A stretch of 64,000 nucleotides of DNA from NCBI GenBank assembly GCA_934270565.1, contig CAKQPR010000007.1, positions 1 to 64,000 on the forward strand, in the 5' to 3' direction. Below the pieces are notes generated by a model. It worked only from the letters and a program-made list of their open reading frames with translations, was not told where the DNA came from and ran no database searches. Of this stretch, positions 16,027-23,821 are shown one piece after another; the first letter of the stretch is position 1, and each line of letters begins with the position of its first letter. This DNA comes from an uncultured Clostridia bacterium (GTDB taxonomy: Bacteria; Bacillota; Clostridia; Christensenellales; Pumilibacteraceae). The position numbers and the translations under genes were made by a program.

Positions 16027-16608
16027 TCATGCTAAATCGTCGGGTTTATCCTCGAGAACGAGGTCATAATCGCCGAGTTTATCTACTTTATAACCGTTCG
16101 CTTTGTATTTTTCGTAATCGAACGCTTCGAGTTCGTCTATGGCGAGCTTGTGAAACTCGTAAAAATTCCGCCACCACTTCTGGTCGCTGCCAAGCGTTGC
16201 GGAAAGGTAAGCGTCGGCGATGTCGCAACCCATTGCGGGAGCAACGTAAAACGCGCCCATGGCAAGAACGTTCACGCCGTTGCCGGTGATCGCCCTGCGC
16301 GCCGCGGGAACGCTTTCGACGACGCCCGCATGAACGTGAGGACATTTGCTTGCCGCGATATGAATTCCCATACCGGTGCCGCAGAACACCAAAGCGCGCT
16401 CGTATCTTCCCTCGGAGATTTCCGCACCCACTCTAAGTCCCACTCTATGAAACATAAGATCGGTATCGTTCGGATCGGAGTCCTTTTTTACGCCGAGATC
16501 AAGTATTTTCCAACCTTTCTTTTCAAGGTGGGCAACGACCGCTTCTTTAAGCGGAAACCCCGCAAAATCCGCGCCTACAACCAGATATTTATCCTTTACG
16601 GTTTTCAT
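16027..16608 (-). CDS. RpiB/LacAB-type sugar-phosphate isomerase
   Basis: A 193-residue protein of the RpiB/LacA/LacB fold: VGADFAGFPLKEAV at the N-terminus, the catalytic Cys in VFCGTGMGIHIAASK near residue 75, and the GNGVNVLAMGAFYVAP block. RpiB interconverts ribose- and ribulose-5-phosphate; LacAB acts on galactose-6-phosphate; others act on allose, apiose-derived or 6-deoxy sugars. This one has about 40 extra C-terminal residues, including FYEFHKLAIDELEAFD, and GNGVN replaces the usual HND-type loop, so the substrate may be unusual. No kinase is encoded beside it. AAGGAG precedes the ATG. Confidence 0.8.
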   Translation of the reverse strand: MKTVKDKYLVVGADFAGFPLKEAVVAHLEKKGWKILDLGVKKDSDPNDTDLMFHRVGLRVGAEISEGRYERALVFCGTGMGIHIAASKCPHVHAGVVESVPAARRAITGNGVNVLAMGAFYVAPAMGCDIADAYLSATLGSDQKWWRNFYEFHKLAIDELEAFDYEKYKANGYKVDKLGDYDLVLEDKPDDLA

Positions 16609-16651
16609 AAATTACTCCTTCGCGCCGTGACGGCGCTTGCAAATCTTAACG

Positions 16652-17593
16652 TTACGTTTTATGGGAAAGCGACGGTTTCGGGCGAATGATTCCCTCCGAA
16701 AGGATCTTTTCCAGCCTTTCGGCGGCGACCTCGGGAGAGACAGCGAGCTTTATCAACCGATGCTTCCCGCTCCCCTCGCGGAAGGTCGTTTTTCCCTTTT
16801 CGTCTATCGAAACGGTTCCCCATTGTCCTTCGGTAAACATATCCGCGCTCGTGCCACAAGCATATTCGACGGCGAGCAGATCCCACGAAAGATTGACGAA
16901 ATCCTTGCAGTCGCGATACGCCTCGTACAAAGGGCTGTCCGCGTCCCGACGGAACGCCCGTCCCGTATAAACGTCCACGCCTTGCGCGTAGTCGATAAAA
17001 TCGATCTCGACGTCATTCGTTCCGACGAAACTCCTCGCCGATTCTACGTCCAAAGCCACGTTGAATTCGGCTTCGAACGAATAGCCGTTTTTGTCTGTGT
17101 ACACGGCGTCGTATTCTTCGAAGCACCCCGCCATGATTACGAAGCGCGCCGCTTTTTCGCGAACGAGCTCGGGATAACGCTCGACAAGCGCGGCAAAATC
17201 GTTCATTTGTCCTATGCCGACAAACGTAACGGTTTTTTCTTCGCTCTCGTCGAGCGCCGCTTTCATTGTTTCGACCGCGCTTCGGGCTGAAATTCCGCAC
17301 CCGTATTTTTCCGCTATCCTGCGCACGAAAGGTCGGTAATTCCGAGGATCGGCGCGCGAAAACCGAGCCTCGCCGATCGGAAATTCGTTCCCGTAATAAC
17401 GGTTGATCGCGTCGATGACTTTAACGCCGTCGCCGCCCGCAACGCAATGCGTCATTCCCGAAATCGTAACGCGATTTTCGTTACAGTGCACGTTCGCAAG
17501 CGCAAGCGCCCCCGCGTCGTCGCTGTCGAAACCTATATCTGTATCGATAATAATCACGCGCTTTGTTTCGTTTTTCGTTCCGTTTTCTTCCAC
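16652..17593 (-). CDS. Nucleoside-hydrolase-family protein
   Basis: A 313-residue protein of the inosine-uridine nucleoside hydrolase fold. The calcium-binding N-terminus is intact: DTDIGFDSDDAGALALAN. FVIMAGCF and EFNVALDVESA also match the family. The C-terminal catalytic HD pair of the family appears as WD (SWDLLAVEYA), so the His is replaced by Trp. That, and its setting among glycosidases with no purine or pyrimidine genes, suggests a ribofuranoside-like or other glycoside substrate instead of a nucleoside; this is inference. GTG start with GAGAGG upstream; 43 bases separate it from the RpiB-type gene. Confidence 0.75.
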   Translation of the reverse strand: MEENGTKNETKRVIIIDTDIGFDSDDAGALALANVHCNENRVTISGMTHCVAGGDGVKVIDAINRYYGNEFPIGEARFSRADPRNYRPFVRRIAEKYGCGISARSAVETMKAALDESEEKTVTFVGIGQMNDFAALVERYPELVREKAARFVIMAGCFEEYDAVYTDKNGYSFEAEFNVALDVESARSFVGTNDVEIDFIDYAQGVDVYTGRAFRRDADSPLYEAYRDCKDFVNLSWDLLAVEYACGTSADMFTEGQWGTVSIDEKGKTTFREGSGKHRLIKLAVSPEVAAERLEKILSEGIIRPKPSLSHKT

Positions 17594-17614
17594 TGAAAAC
17601 CTCTCGCCGAGCCG

Positions 17615-18472
17615 TCAGAACAACTCTTTGTATATTCTTTCGATGTCCTTTTTGTTCTCGTCGGTAAGACGGCGGAACGGAGCGCGGCAAACGCCCGCGG
17701 GTATACCCTGAAGTTGCAGAATATACTTGATCGCCGAAAGAACGCCGTAAGGGAACAACGCCCGTTCGAGAATTTCGTTGAGCTTAGCCTGCTCGGCTCT
17801 CGCAACGGCAATATTCTTGTCGAAGTTGTCCGCTATCAGGCAAGCGGTCGGGTACAGGAAGTTGTACAGCGACCCTATCGCGCCGTCCGCTCCCTGCGCG
17901 AGCGCGGAAAGCAGACACTCGTCCGCTCCGCTGTAAATAAACTTGTCGGTACGGGCTTTGAGCCGCTCGAGAATATAGTAATCTTTGACCGTGAATTTAA
18001 GCGACTTGACGTAATCGCCGTCAAGCAGTTCGAGATACTCGTTAAGTCCGAATTCGTAGCCGGCGTTTGAGACCGAATAAACCATTATCGGCAACCCCGT
18101 CGCTTCGTGAAGCGCTTTGTAATACCCCTTGATTTCGGGTAACGAGAATTTGAAATAGATGGGCGGAACGGAAGCGAGTTCGTCAACGCCGAGGCTTTTG
18201 GCGTAAACGGCGAGATCCTTTGCAAGATAGGTTGAAGGCGCGGCAACGTGAGCTACCACATAAGCGCCTTCGGCGGCGTCCACGATCGTTTTCAGCGTTT
18301 TCTTGCGCTCGTCCGCGGAGAGCGAAAAGCACTCTGCCGAACTGCCGCCCGCATAGATACCGTCGGCTCCCTCGGCAAGGACTTTTTTTACCTGCATTGC
18401 GAGCGCGGCGTAATCCACCTCTTCGTTGTCCTTAAACGGCGTAATCACCGGAATAAGAATTTTCTTTTTCAT
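17615..18472 (-). CDS. DapA/NanA-family aldolase or lyase
   Basis: A 285-residue class I aldolase of the dihydrodipicolinate synthase/N-acetylneuraminate lyase family. VITPFKDNEEVDY opens the barrel, GGSSAECFSLS is the phosphate/carboxylate loop, the Tyr is in MVYSVSN, and the Schiff-base Lys is in VKSLKFTVKDYY. No lysine pathway genes are present, so it probably cleaves a 2-keto-3-deoxy acid or a sialic-acid-like compound. The ATG overlaps the upstream esterase stop by 4 bases (ATGA). A frame extending far upstream is only the antisense shadow of that esterase. A paralogue is at 45135. Confidence 0.85.
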   Translation of the reverse strand: MKKKILIPVITPFKDNEEVDYAALAMQVKKVLAEGADGIYAGGSSAECFSLSADERKKTLKTIVDAAEGAYVVAHVAAPSTYLAKDLAVYAKSLGVDELASVPPIYFKFSLPEIKGYYKALHEATGLPIMVYSVSNAGYEFGLNEYLELLDGDYVKSLKFTVKDYYILERLKARTDKFIYSGADECLLSALAQGADGAIGSLYNFLYPTACLIADNFDKNIAVARAEQAKLNEILERALFPYGVLSAIKYILQLQGIPAGVCRAPFRRLTDENKKDIERIYKELF

Positions 18473-19668
18473 TTTATTTGCTCCTTTTGCGTATTGATTT
18501 TTTGACCTGATTGTCCGATAAAAATAAGATCGCCGCTTACTTTCAGTCCGTCCGACTGCTCGACGAAAACAAAAGCCGACTTTGCGCCGTCGGGAACGGG
18601 CAGAACGCACTCGCCGTCTCTCCCGCGCATTTTTTCGCAGGAATACGCGCAGATATCCTTCGTTCTGCAATCTTCCGTCGTGTACACGAGCGAAACGCCG
18701 TCGGCAGGCGCGCCCGTAACCCGAACGCTTATTTCGCCGTCCTTTATACGCGGTTCGCCGACGGTACAGAACCTGTTTTCGCCGCACAGAACGCGATCGA
18801 AAAACGCGATCTGCTCGCGGCATTCGTATCCCTCGATATGTCCGTGAGGAAATTCGGGACGATACGAAAAGATCTTCTCGCCGCGCACGCCGTCCGACGT
18901 TCGTTTGCGATTGAAGATCGTAAACGCATGATCGGTCGTACCCGCCGCGAAGAGGGTCGGAACGCATACGTCGCAAAGATAGCTTTGCGGGTCGAGATAT
19001 TCGTTGTATAATCCGAGGCTTGCGGGCGAAAGATCGTTCAGTCCGTGCGCCATGCCCCACTCGCTGTCCGATATGAACGCCGACGAATATATGATTGCCG
19101 CGGCGGCAAATCGTTTCTCCGCCGCAGTTGCGGTGAGGGCGAGAAAACCGCCCCACGACACGCCCGAAATACCGATTTTGTCCTCATTCGCGCCGAATTC
19201 ACCGACAAGAACGTTCGCCGCGTAGATCGCGGACAAAACGCCGAAGTACACCCACGAATCGGGGATATCGTCCGTTTCGCAGATCGAGCCGTATTCGGTG
19301 ATTTTCCCTTTCGGCGTACCGAGCGGATTTTCGAGAGCGCGATGCTCGGGATCGGACGAGTATTGTCCCGCAAAATCGGGCGCGATCGCGATATATCCCG
19401 CGTCGGATAATTTTTTCGTCCATTCGAAAAACGCGTTCCCCCCGCCGCCGTGAACGGCAACGATCGCGGGGTTTCCTTTTTTCGGACGTTCGGGAATTCC
19501 GACGAACGCGAAAACTTTGTACGTTTTGCCGTCAAAGCCGCAAACCGTATAATAAATCGCCTTTTGTCCATCGTAACCGCTCGGAAACGGATAATCGACG
19601 TATTCTACTTCGGGGCGACATTCGCGCGCTTTGTTCCCTGCTAAAAGATCTTTTAGTTTCATCGTCAT
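18469..19668 (-). CDS. Alpha/beta-hydrolase, acetyl-esterase-like
   Basis: A 399-residue alpha/beta-hydrolase of the dienelactone-hydrolase/acetyl xylan esterase type. The oxyanion loop is HGGGG (73-77), the nucleophile is Ser171 in SGVSWGG, a candidate acid Asp lies in AGTTDHAFT and the His in PHGHIEGYE. A beta domain of about 90 residues follows the catalytic fold, as in PhoPQ- or antibiotic-type relatives. No signal peptide, so it acts on imported substrate, probably removing acetyl or other acyl groups. The start at 19668 gives an ATGA overlap with the upstream SGNH gene; the frame is open further upstream only by chance. Confidence 0.8.
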   Translation of the reverse strand: MTMKLKDLLAGNKARECRPEVEYVDYPFPSGYDGQKAIYYTVCGFDGKTYKVFAFVGIPERPKKGNPAIVAVHGGGGNAFFEWTKKLSDAGYIAIAPDFAGQYSSDPEHRALENPLGTPKGKITEYGSICETDDIPDSWVYFGVLSAIYAANVLVGEFGANEDKIGISGVSWGGFLALTATAAEKRFAAAAIIYSSAFISDSEWGMAHGLNDLSPASLGLYNEYLDPQSYLCDVCVPTLFAAGTTDHAFTIFNRKRTSDGVRGEKIFSYRPEFPHGHIEGYECREQIAFFDRVLCGENRFCTVGEPRIKDGEISVRVTGAPADGVSLVYTTEDCRTKDICAYSCEKMRGRDGECVLPVPDGAKSAFVFVEQSDGLKVSGDLIFIGQSGQKINTQKEQIK

Positions 19669-20399
19669 AATTCGCCCGCTCCGAAAAATACCGTTTCGAA
19701 AAGCGCGTCGGCAAAAAGATTGTGAAGCGCGGGGGTCGGGTGATTTACGCCGTTGGATAAAAGCACGTCGGTATCGGCGCCGATTTCGGCGAGTCTTTTC
19801 CATTTCGCGTAACAATCGAACAACGTCGCGCCGCACTTTTTCGCCGTCTCCCGAGCCGCCGCCATGTACTTGTCCATAACGCCGTCATTCTGAATTTTTG
19901 CGGTAAAGGCGTAAAGGTCGGCGAACAGTTTGTCGTCCGAGTATTTCGCCCGCGTATTCATCGTATTCGGAGTCATAAACACGACGGGGCACGTCTTTTT
20001 CGCTTCGCCGAAAATCGCCGCAAGATTTTCCGCATACCGTTTTATTCCCGCGTCGCCGCGCGTCGCGTCGTTAAGTCCGTAACAAACGATCAGAAGATCG
20101 GTGTGGAACGCGAGAACGTCGCGCCCGAGCCGAGCCAGACCGCCGTCCGTATCGTCGCCGCTTATACCCGCGTTGACATAATTTATCTGCGCTTTCGGAA
20201 AGACCGAGCGCACCCGTTCCGTAAACAGATTCGCGTAACCCAGATCGGTTTTTACGACCGCGCCGATCGAGTTTTCGCCCGTCTTGTAAATTTCGAAGCA
20301 ACCTTGCGTAACGCTGTCGCCGAGGAACGCGATCGTTACGGGCGGGTTTTTCTTTCTGTCCGCTTCGCTCGCGGCGAGCTTGTCGAGAAACCGTTTCAT
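19665..20399 (-). CDS. SGNH/GDSL-family esterase
   Basis: A 244-residue SGNH hydrolase: block I FLGDSVTQG (Ser29), block II NAGISGDD, block III CYGLND. The last block reads NGVNHPTPALH; the His is there but the Asp of the usual DxxH is not evident, so the acid may be replaced by Asn or supplied elsewhere. Family members deacetylate plant or bacterial polysaccharides. No signal peptide. Its GGAGAGG lies inside the end of the upstream gene, and it overlaps the following esterase by 4 bases: two esterases in a row point to a heavily acylated glycan. Confidence 0.85.
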   Translation of the reverse strand: MKRFLDKLAASEADRKKNPPVTIAFLGDSVTQGCFEIYKTGENSIGAVVKTDLGYANLFTERVRSVFPKAQINYVNAGISGDDTDGGLARLGRDVLAFHTDLLIVCYGLNDATRGDAGIKRYAENLAAIFGEAKKTCPVVFMTPNTMNTRAKYSDDKLFADLYAFTAKIQNDGVMDKYMAAARETAKKCGATLFDCYAKWKRLAEIGADTDVLLSNGVNHPTPALHNLFADALFETVFFGAGEL

Positions 20400-22157
20400 T
20401 TAACCTCTCCAGTTCGGGTTGAAGTCCGAAATATCGTAACCGCCTATGTTCAGTATGCGATAAACCTTACGGAATTCCGCCGTTTTCCCTTCGGCGAGTA
20501 GTTTTTCTTTATTGCCGACGAGCTTTATCGCTTTCAACGTCGGGAGCTTGGTTGCGATGTGATTTGCGTTCCAGCAAATGAATTTTTCGGCGCCCGCGGC
20601 ATACAGTTTTTCGGCGAGCTCGGTCTGGTATTCGGGCGTTCTGCCTTCCCACGCCAAAGCGGCGTAAACCTCGGCTTTGCTACCCTCCACGGCGCGTTTT
20701 AGCGATCCGAAACCTTTTACGACCGTTTCGGCGTCGTCGCCGTAATAACGTTTCAGCACGGGCGCGAACGCTCTTTTACGAACGTATTTTCCGAGCGATA
20801 TAAGTGACGGATCGTCGTCCGACATACAGCCTTCGAGATCCTCGTAATGTTTCATAAGTCCTTGCGCCACGCCGTCCGTAAGACCTTCTTCCGCCCACGT
20901 TTTTACGTCGAGACCGAATTGTTCGGAAGATTCGGCGTCGTAAAAAACAACGACCGTAATCTTGTAGTCGGGGCGGTTTTCTTTCGCCGCTTTCTCGACA
21001 AGCGCGGCTTTGAGTTCGCGCATAAACTCGGTCATAAACCCGCACAGCACGCCGCTAAGTCGCTTGTCCGAAAACGGAAGAAGGGATGCGTCAACGCCGT
21101 ATTTTTCGCGAACGGCGGCTTTTACGGGTTCTTCGAAAGCGACGTGAACGCCGCGATGGAAGAACAGGCTCACACCATCGAAACCGTCCGCAAAGCGCAG
21201 TATCTTTTCGACCGCAATCTTACGGACTTCGGGATACGCATACGACAAAGCCGCGATATATCTGCCGTCGCGCGTGCGGCAACGGAATTCGGGATAGCGC
21301 GTAACTTCGCCGCTGTTGTAGCTTTGTTCGGCATACGGCAACACGAAATCGCCTAATTCCATGCGATTGCCCGCAAGCGCGGTAAGCCCCATCGAATGAG
21401 CGGCGTCCACGACGACTTTTTTGATTGCCGTCTTGTTACGAAGGTATTTTTGCGCCGTCCTGTCTATACCCGAGCGGAAGCGGATATACGAAACTTCCGT
21501 ATTCCGATCGGTAATTTCGGCGTCGTCGTAAAACGTTTCGTTTATAAGCGCGCATCCGTTGCCGTAACGGAGCAGTTCGACGCGCCCCGCATATTCCGAC
21601 GGCGCGGCGTAATCGCACTCGTTGTAGTAATCTTCGTCGTAATGATACATTATCGCGGGCAAGGTTTGTCTGTTAAGTTCGGCGAGTTCGCCGCTTTCCA
21701 CAGGCGTAAGTCTGATAAACAACACCGCGCACGACGAAATTCTGCCGTTGTCGGGCTTGTTTATAAACAGGCTCTTGCCGGTAAGATCCGCAACTATGAA
21801 ATCGTCCTCTTCGGCGTATTCGTACCCCGCCCAGCGCCAGTTGCCGTTTACGCAATCGAGATGCGAAGTGCGGACGTAAGTGCGATTTCTTTCGCCCGAC
21901 AGCGACAGTTCAGCACCGCTCGCCCCGCCGTTACACAGATCCGTCATACACAACGATATTCTGTAAAACCCTTCGACTCCGAGTTTCAATTCGATCTCGG
22001 GCGGTTGCGCGCACTCGCCCGCAAGCAGCATATTGCCGCTCACGGAATCGGTTTCGTACGGCACGACCTGCCACTTATCCGAAAGCTGCCTATCCGAAAG
22101 CGCATCTCTGTTCACGACGTATTCGTCGAGTTTCGATAAAAGTATTTCTTTTCTCAC
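20400..22157 (-). CDS. GHL10-like TIM-barrel protein (putative glycosidase)
   Basis: A 585-residue cytoplasmic protein. Residues about 1-150 form a beta domain (carbohydrate-binding-like). The rest looks like a TIM barrel related to glycosidase-like family GHL10: ALSYAYPEVRKIAVEKILRF followed by FDGVSLFFHRG, which matches the NPEVRxxxxxxxxE...YDVDGIHFD arrangement, although the usual acidic residues are replaced by SLFF. Catalytic residues cannot be assigned. GTG start with GGAGG; it lies 14 bases after the GH78 gene and abuts the SGNH gene. Could be a glycosidase or an inactive binding relative. Confidence 0.5.
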   Translation of the reverse strand: MRKEILLSKLDEYVVNRDALSDRQLSDKWQVVPYETDSVSGNMLLAGECAQPPEIELKLGVEGFYRISLCMTDLCNGGASGAELSLSGERNRTYVRTSHLDCVNGNWRWAGYEYAEEDDFIVADLTGKSLFINKPDNGRISSCAVLFIRLTPVESGELAELNRQTLPAIMYHYDEDYYNECDYAAPSEYAGRVELLRYGNGCALINETFYDDAEITDRNTEVSYIRFRSGIDRTAQKYLRNKTAIKKVVVDAAHSMGLTALAGNRMELGDFVLPYAEQSYNSGEVTRYPEFRCRTRDGRYIAALSYAYPEVRKIAVEKILRFADGFDGVSLFFHRGVHVAFEEPVKAAVREKYGVDASLLPFSDKRLSGVLCGFMTEFMRELKAALVEKAAKENRPDYKITVVVFYDAESSEQFGLDVKTWAEEGLTDGVAQGLMKHYEDLEGCMSDDDPSLISLGKYVRKRAFAPVLKRYYGDDAETVVKGFGSLKRAVEGSKAEVYAALAWEGRTPEYQTELAEKLYAAGAEKFICWNANHIATKLPTLKAIKLVGNKEKLLAEGKTAEFRKVYRILNIGGYDISDFNPNWRG

Positions 22158-22171
22158 GTTGACCTCCGTTT

Positions 22172-23821
22172 CTACTCCGCTTCGACGCCTTTCGGCAACT
22201 CCGCTTTCACTACAGTTTTTTCACCGACGCGATCGACCCTCACCCTGATAACTCCGTGCGGCGTGGGTACTGAGCCTTCGGCGAACTCCAGATTACCGAG
22301 GTGCGGTTCGATCCTGACTTTCTTAAATCCCGCCGCCGCGGGTCTTACTCCGAGAACGTACCGCGATAAAAACGCCGCGACGCCCGCCGTCCAGCCGTGA
22401 CATAAGCTGTGACGAAAACCCTTGTAACAGAATTTGCCGAAATCGCCGTGAACGTCTTTCTCTCCGATGTCGGGAAGCCTGTCGATCGGGCACGGCTTTT
22501 CTTCGAGCCAGCCGACGTCGAAATCTTCCCAGAACGAAGTCGCGCCGAGCCCGAGCATCGCTCCGTAATAATCCTTCGTAACCCCGAGCATATCGAGCCC
22601 GCATTCCGCTCCCGCCGCGAGAATATAATATCCGGTAAAGCCGGTAAGCCCCGCGGCTCCGTTTGCTCCGATCGTTTTACGAACGGAATTTTCGTCCTCT
22701 TTTCCCGCGAAATAGCGCATCGCGACGACCTGCTTGAACTGTCCGTCGTACCACGAAAAAGCGATACGTTCCGCGATTTTCGCGCATTTTTCTGCAAGCG
22801 CGACGTCCGTGCCGCTTTCGTCGAGCGCTCGGGCGATTTTTCCGAGCCCTACCGCGAGAACGGCTTTCATTCCGTCCTTGCTGTCGGGCGTAAAGTTTGT
22901 CGGCCAGTCGAAAAAGTATTCGTTGTCCTCGAAAATATTCAGCTTGCTGCCCGAATAATCGATATCCCCTTCTTCGGTTACGATATTGTTTATAGAATCG
23001 GCAACGATACGAATTCTTTCGATTTCCTCTTGCAGAATATCCCGATCGCCCACGTATTCGTAATAGTCGGCAAGGCAGGTAAGCCACCACGCGGAATACG
23101 ACGGTATGCAGTTTATCCAGCTACCCTCGTCCACATGCGATTCGGCGGCGCGAAGCGCGGACAGAACGTTGTCCGTATTCCCGAACGCTTGAAACGAAGC
23201 GAGCATTTCGGGATGAAGATCGCCTATCCACGTCGCGCGATCGCGCTTTATTCCGTCCCACAACGTTCCGTTTTGCATACAAAGCCGGACCGTATCGACC
23301 GCCGTGCGGTAAACCGCGTTGATCGTATCGTCCGAGCATGAAAAGCTGCCGAGCTCTTCGTGGTTTTCGGCGACGGAAACGGCGAGAATCTGTTTGACGT
23401 AAACGTATTCGCCGTCGGGAACGTCTATACGGACGAAACGGAATCCGCTTTGTCCGCATTCGGTGTCGGAATGGGTAATCGCGGGATATACGAAATCGCG
23501 GGGCGAGTGGTAATTGCCCGCGTTCTTTTCGCCGATTTCCGCGCACGCTTCGGACGCCGATTCACCGAAACGAATCCTCACGGTCGCGTTGTCGCGATAC
23601 GTTTCGCCGAACAACAATCTTACTCCGCCGTGAAGTTCCCGCCCGAAATCGAGAAGGACGAACCCTCCCGAGCCGATTTTAGTCAATTCGTCTGTTTTTT
23701 CGGGCAAACGGATACAAGGCGCGTCAAGGCGCAGTAAAAGCCGTTCGCGTTCGGCGTTTTCGCTCGCGACGACGCGTTCGGGATATATCAACTCTCTTGT
23801 CGTATCGTCAGATCGCTTCAT
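22172..23821 (-). CDS. GH78-family alpha-L-rhamnosidase, short form
   Basis: A 549-residue GH78 protein without the N-terminal beta domains of full-length enzymes (the neighbour has 724). The catalytic block is DGIKRDRATWIGD: the two Asp equivalent to the first and third acidic residues of DCPxRExxxWxGD are present, but the middle Glu, the presumed general acid, is Asp. The late Glu is kept in GATSFWEDFD. The C-terminal beta domain (PHGVIRVRV) is complete. It overlaps the full-length GH78 gene by 14 bases. It probably removes L-rhamnose from imported oligosaccharides with a different linkage preference, or is impaired. Confidence 0.8.
   Translation of the reverse strand: MKRSDDTTRELIYPERVVASENAERERLLLRLDAPCIRLPEKTDELTKIGSGGFVLLDFGRELHGGVRLLFGETYRDNATVRIRFGESASEACAEIGEKNAGNYHSPRDFVYPAITHSDTECGQSGFRFVRIDVPDGEYVYVKQILAVSVAENHEELGSFSCSDDTINAVYRTAVDTVRLCMQNGTLWDGIKRDRATWIGDLHPEMLASFQAFGNTDNVLSALRAAESHVDEGSWINCIPSYSAWWLTCLADYYEYVGDRDILQEEIERIRIVADSINNIVTEEGDIDYSGSKLNIFEDNEYFFDWPTNFTPDSKDGMKAVLAVGLGKIARALDESGTDVALAEKCAKIAERIAFSWYDGQFKQVVAMRYFAGKEDENSVRKTIGANGAAGLTGFTGYYILAAGAECGLDMLGVTKDYYGAMLGLGATSFWEDFDVGWLEEKPCPIDRLPDIGEKDVHGDFGKFCYKGFRHSLCHGWTAGVAAFLSRYVLGVRPAAAGFKKVRIEPHLGNLEFAEGSVPTPHGVIRVRVDRVGEKTVVKAELPKGVEAE

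Noticed and set aside
17615..19156. A 513-residue frame that includes the aldolase with a long N-terminal extension
   Set aside because: The extension is Arg-rich out-of-frame reading of the esterase gene; the ATG at 18472 has AAAGGAGC upstream and overlaps the esterase stop as ATGA.
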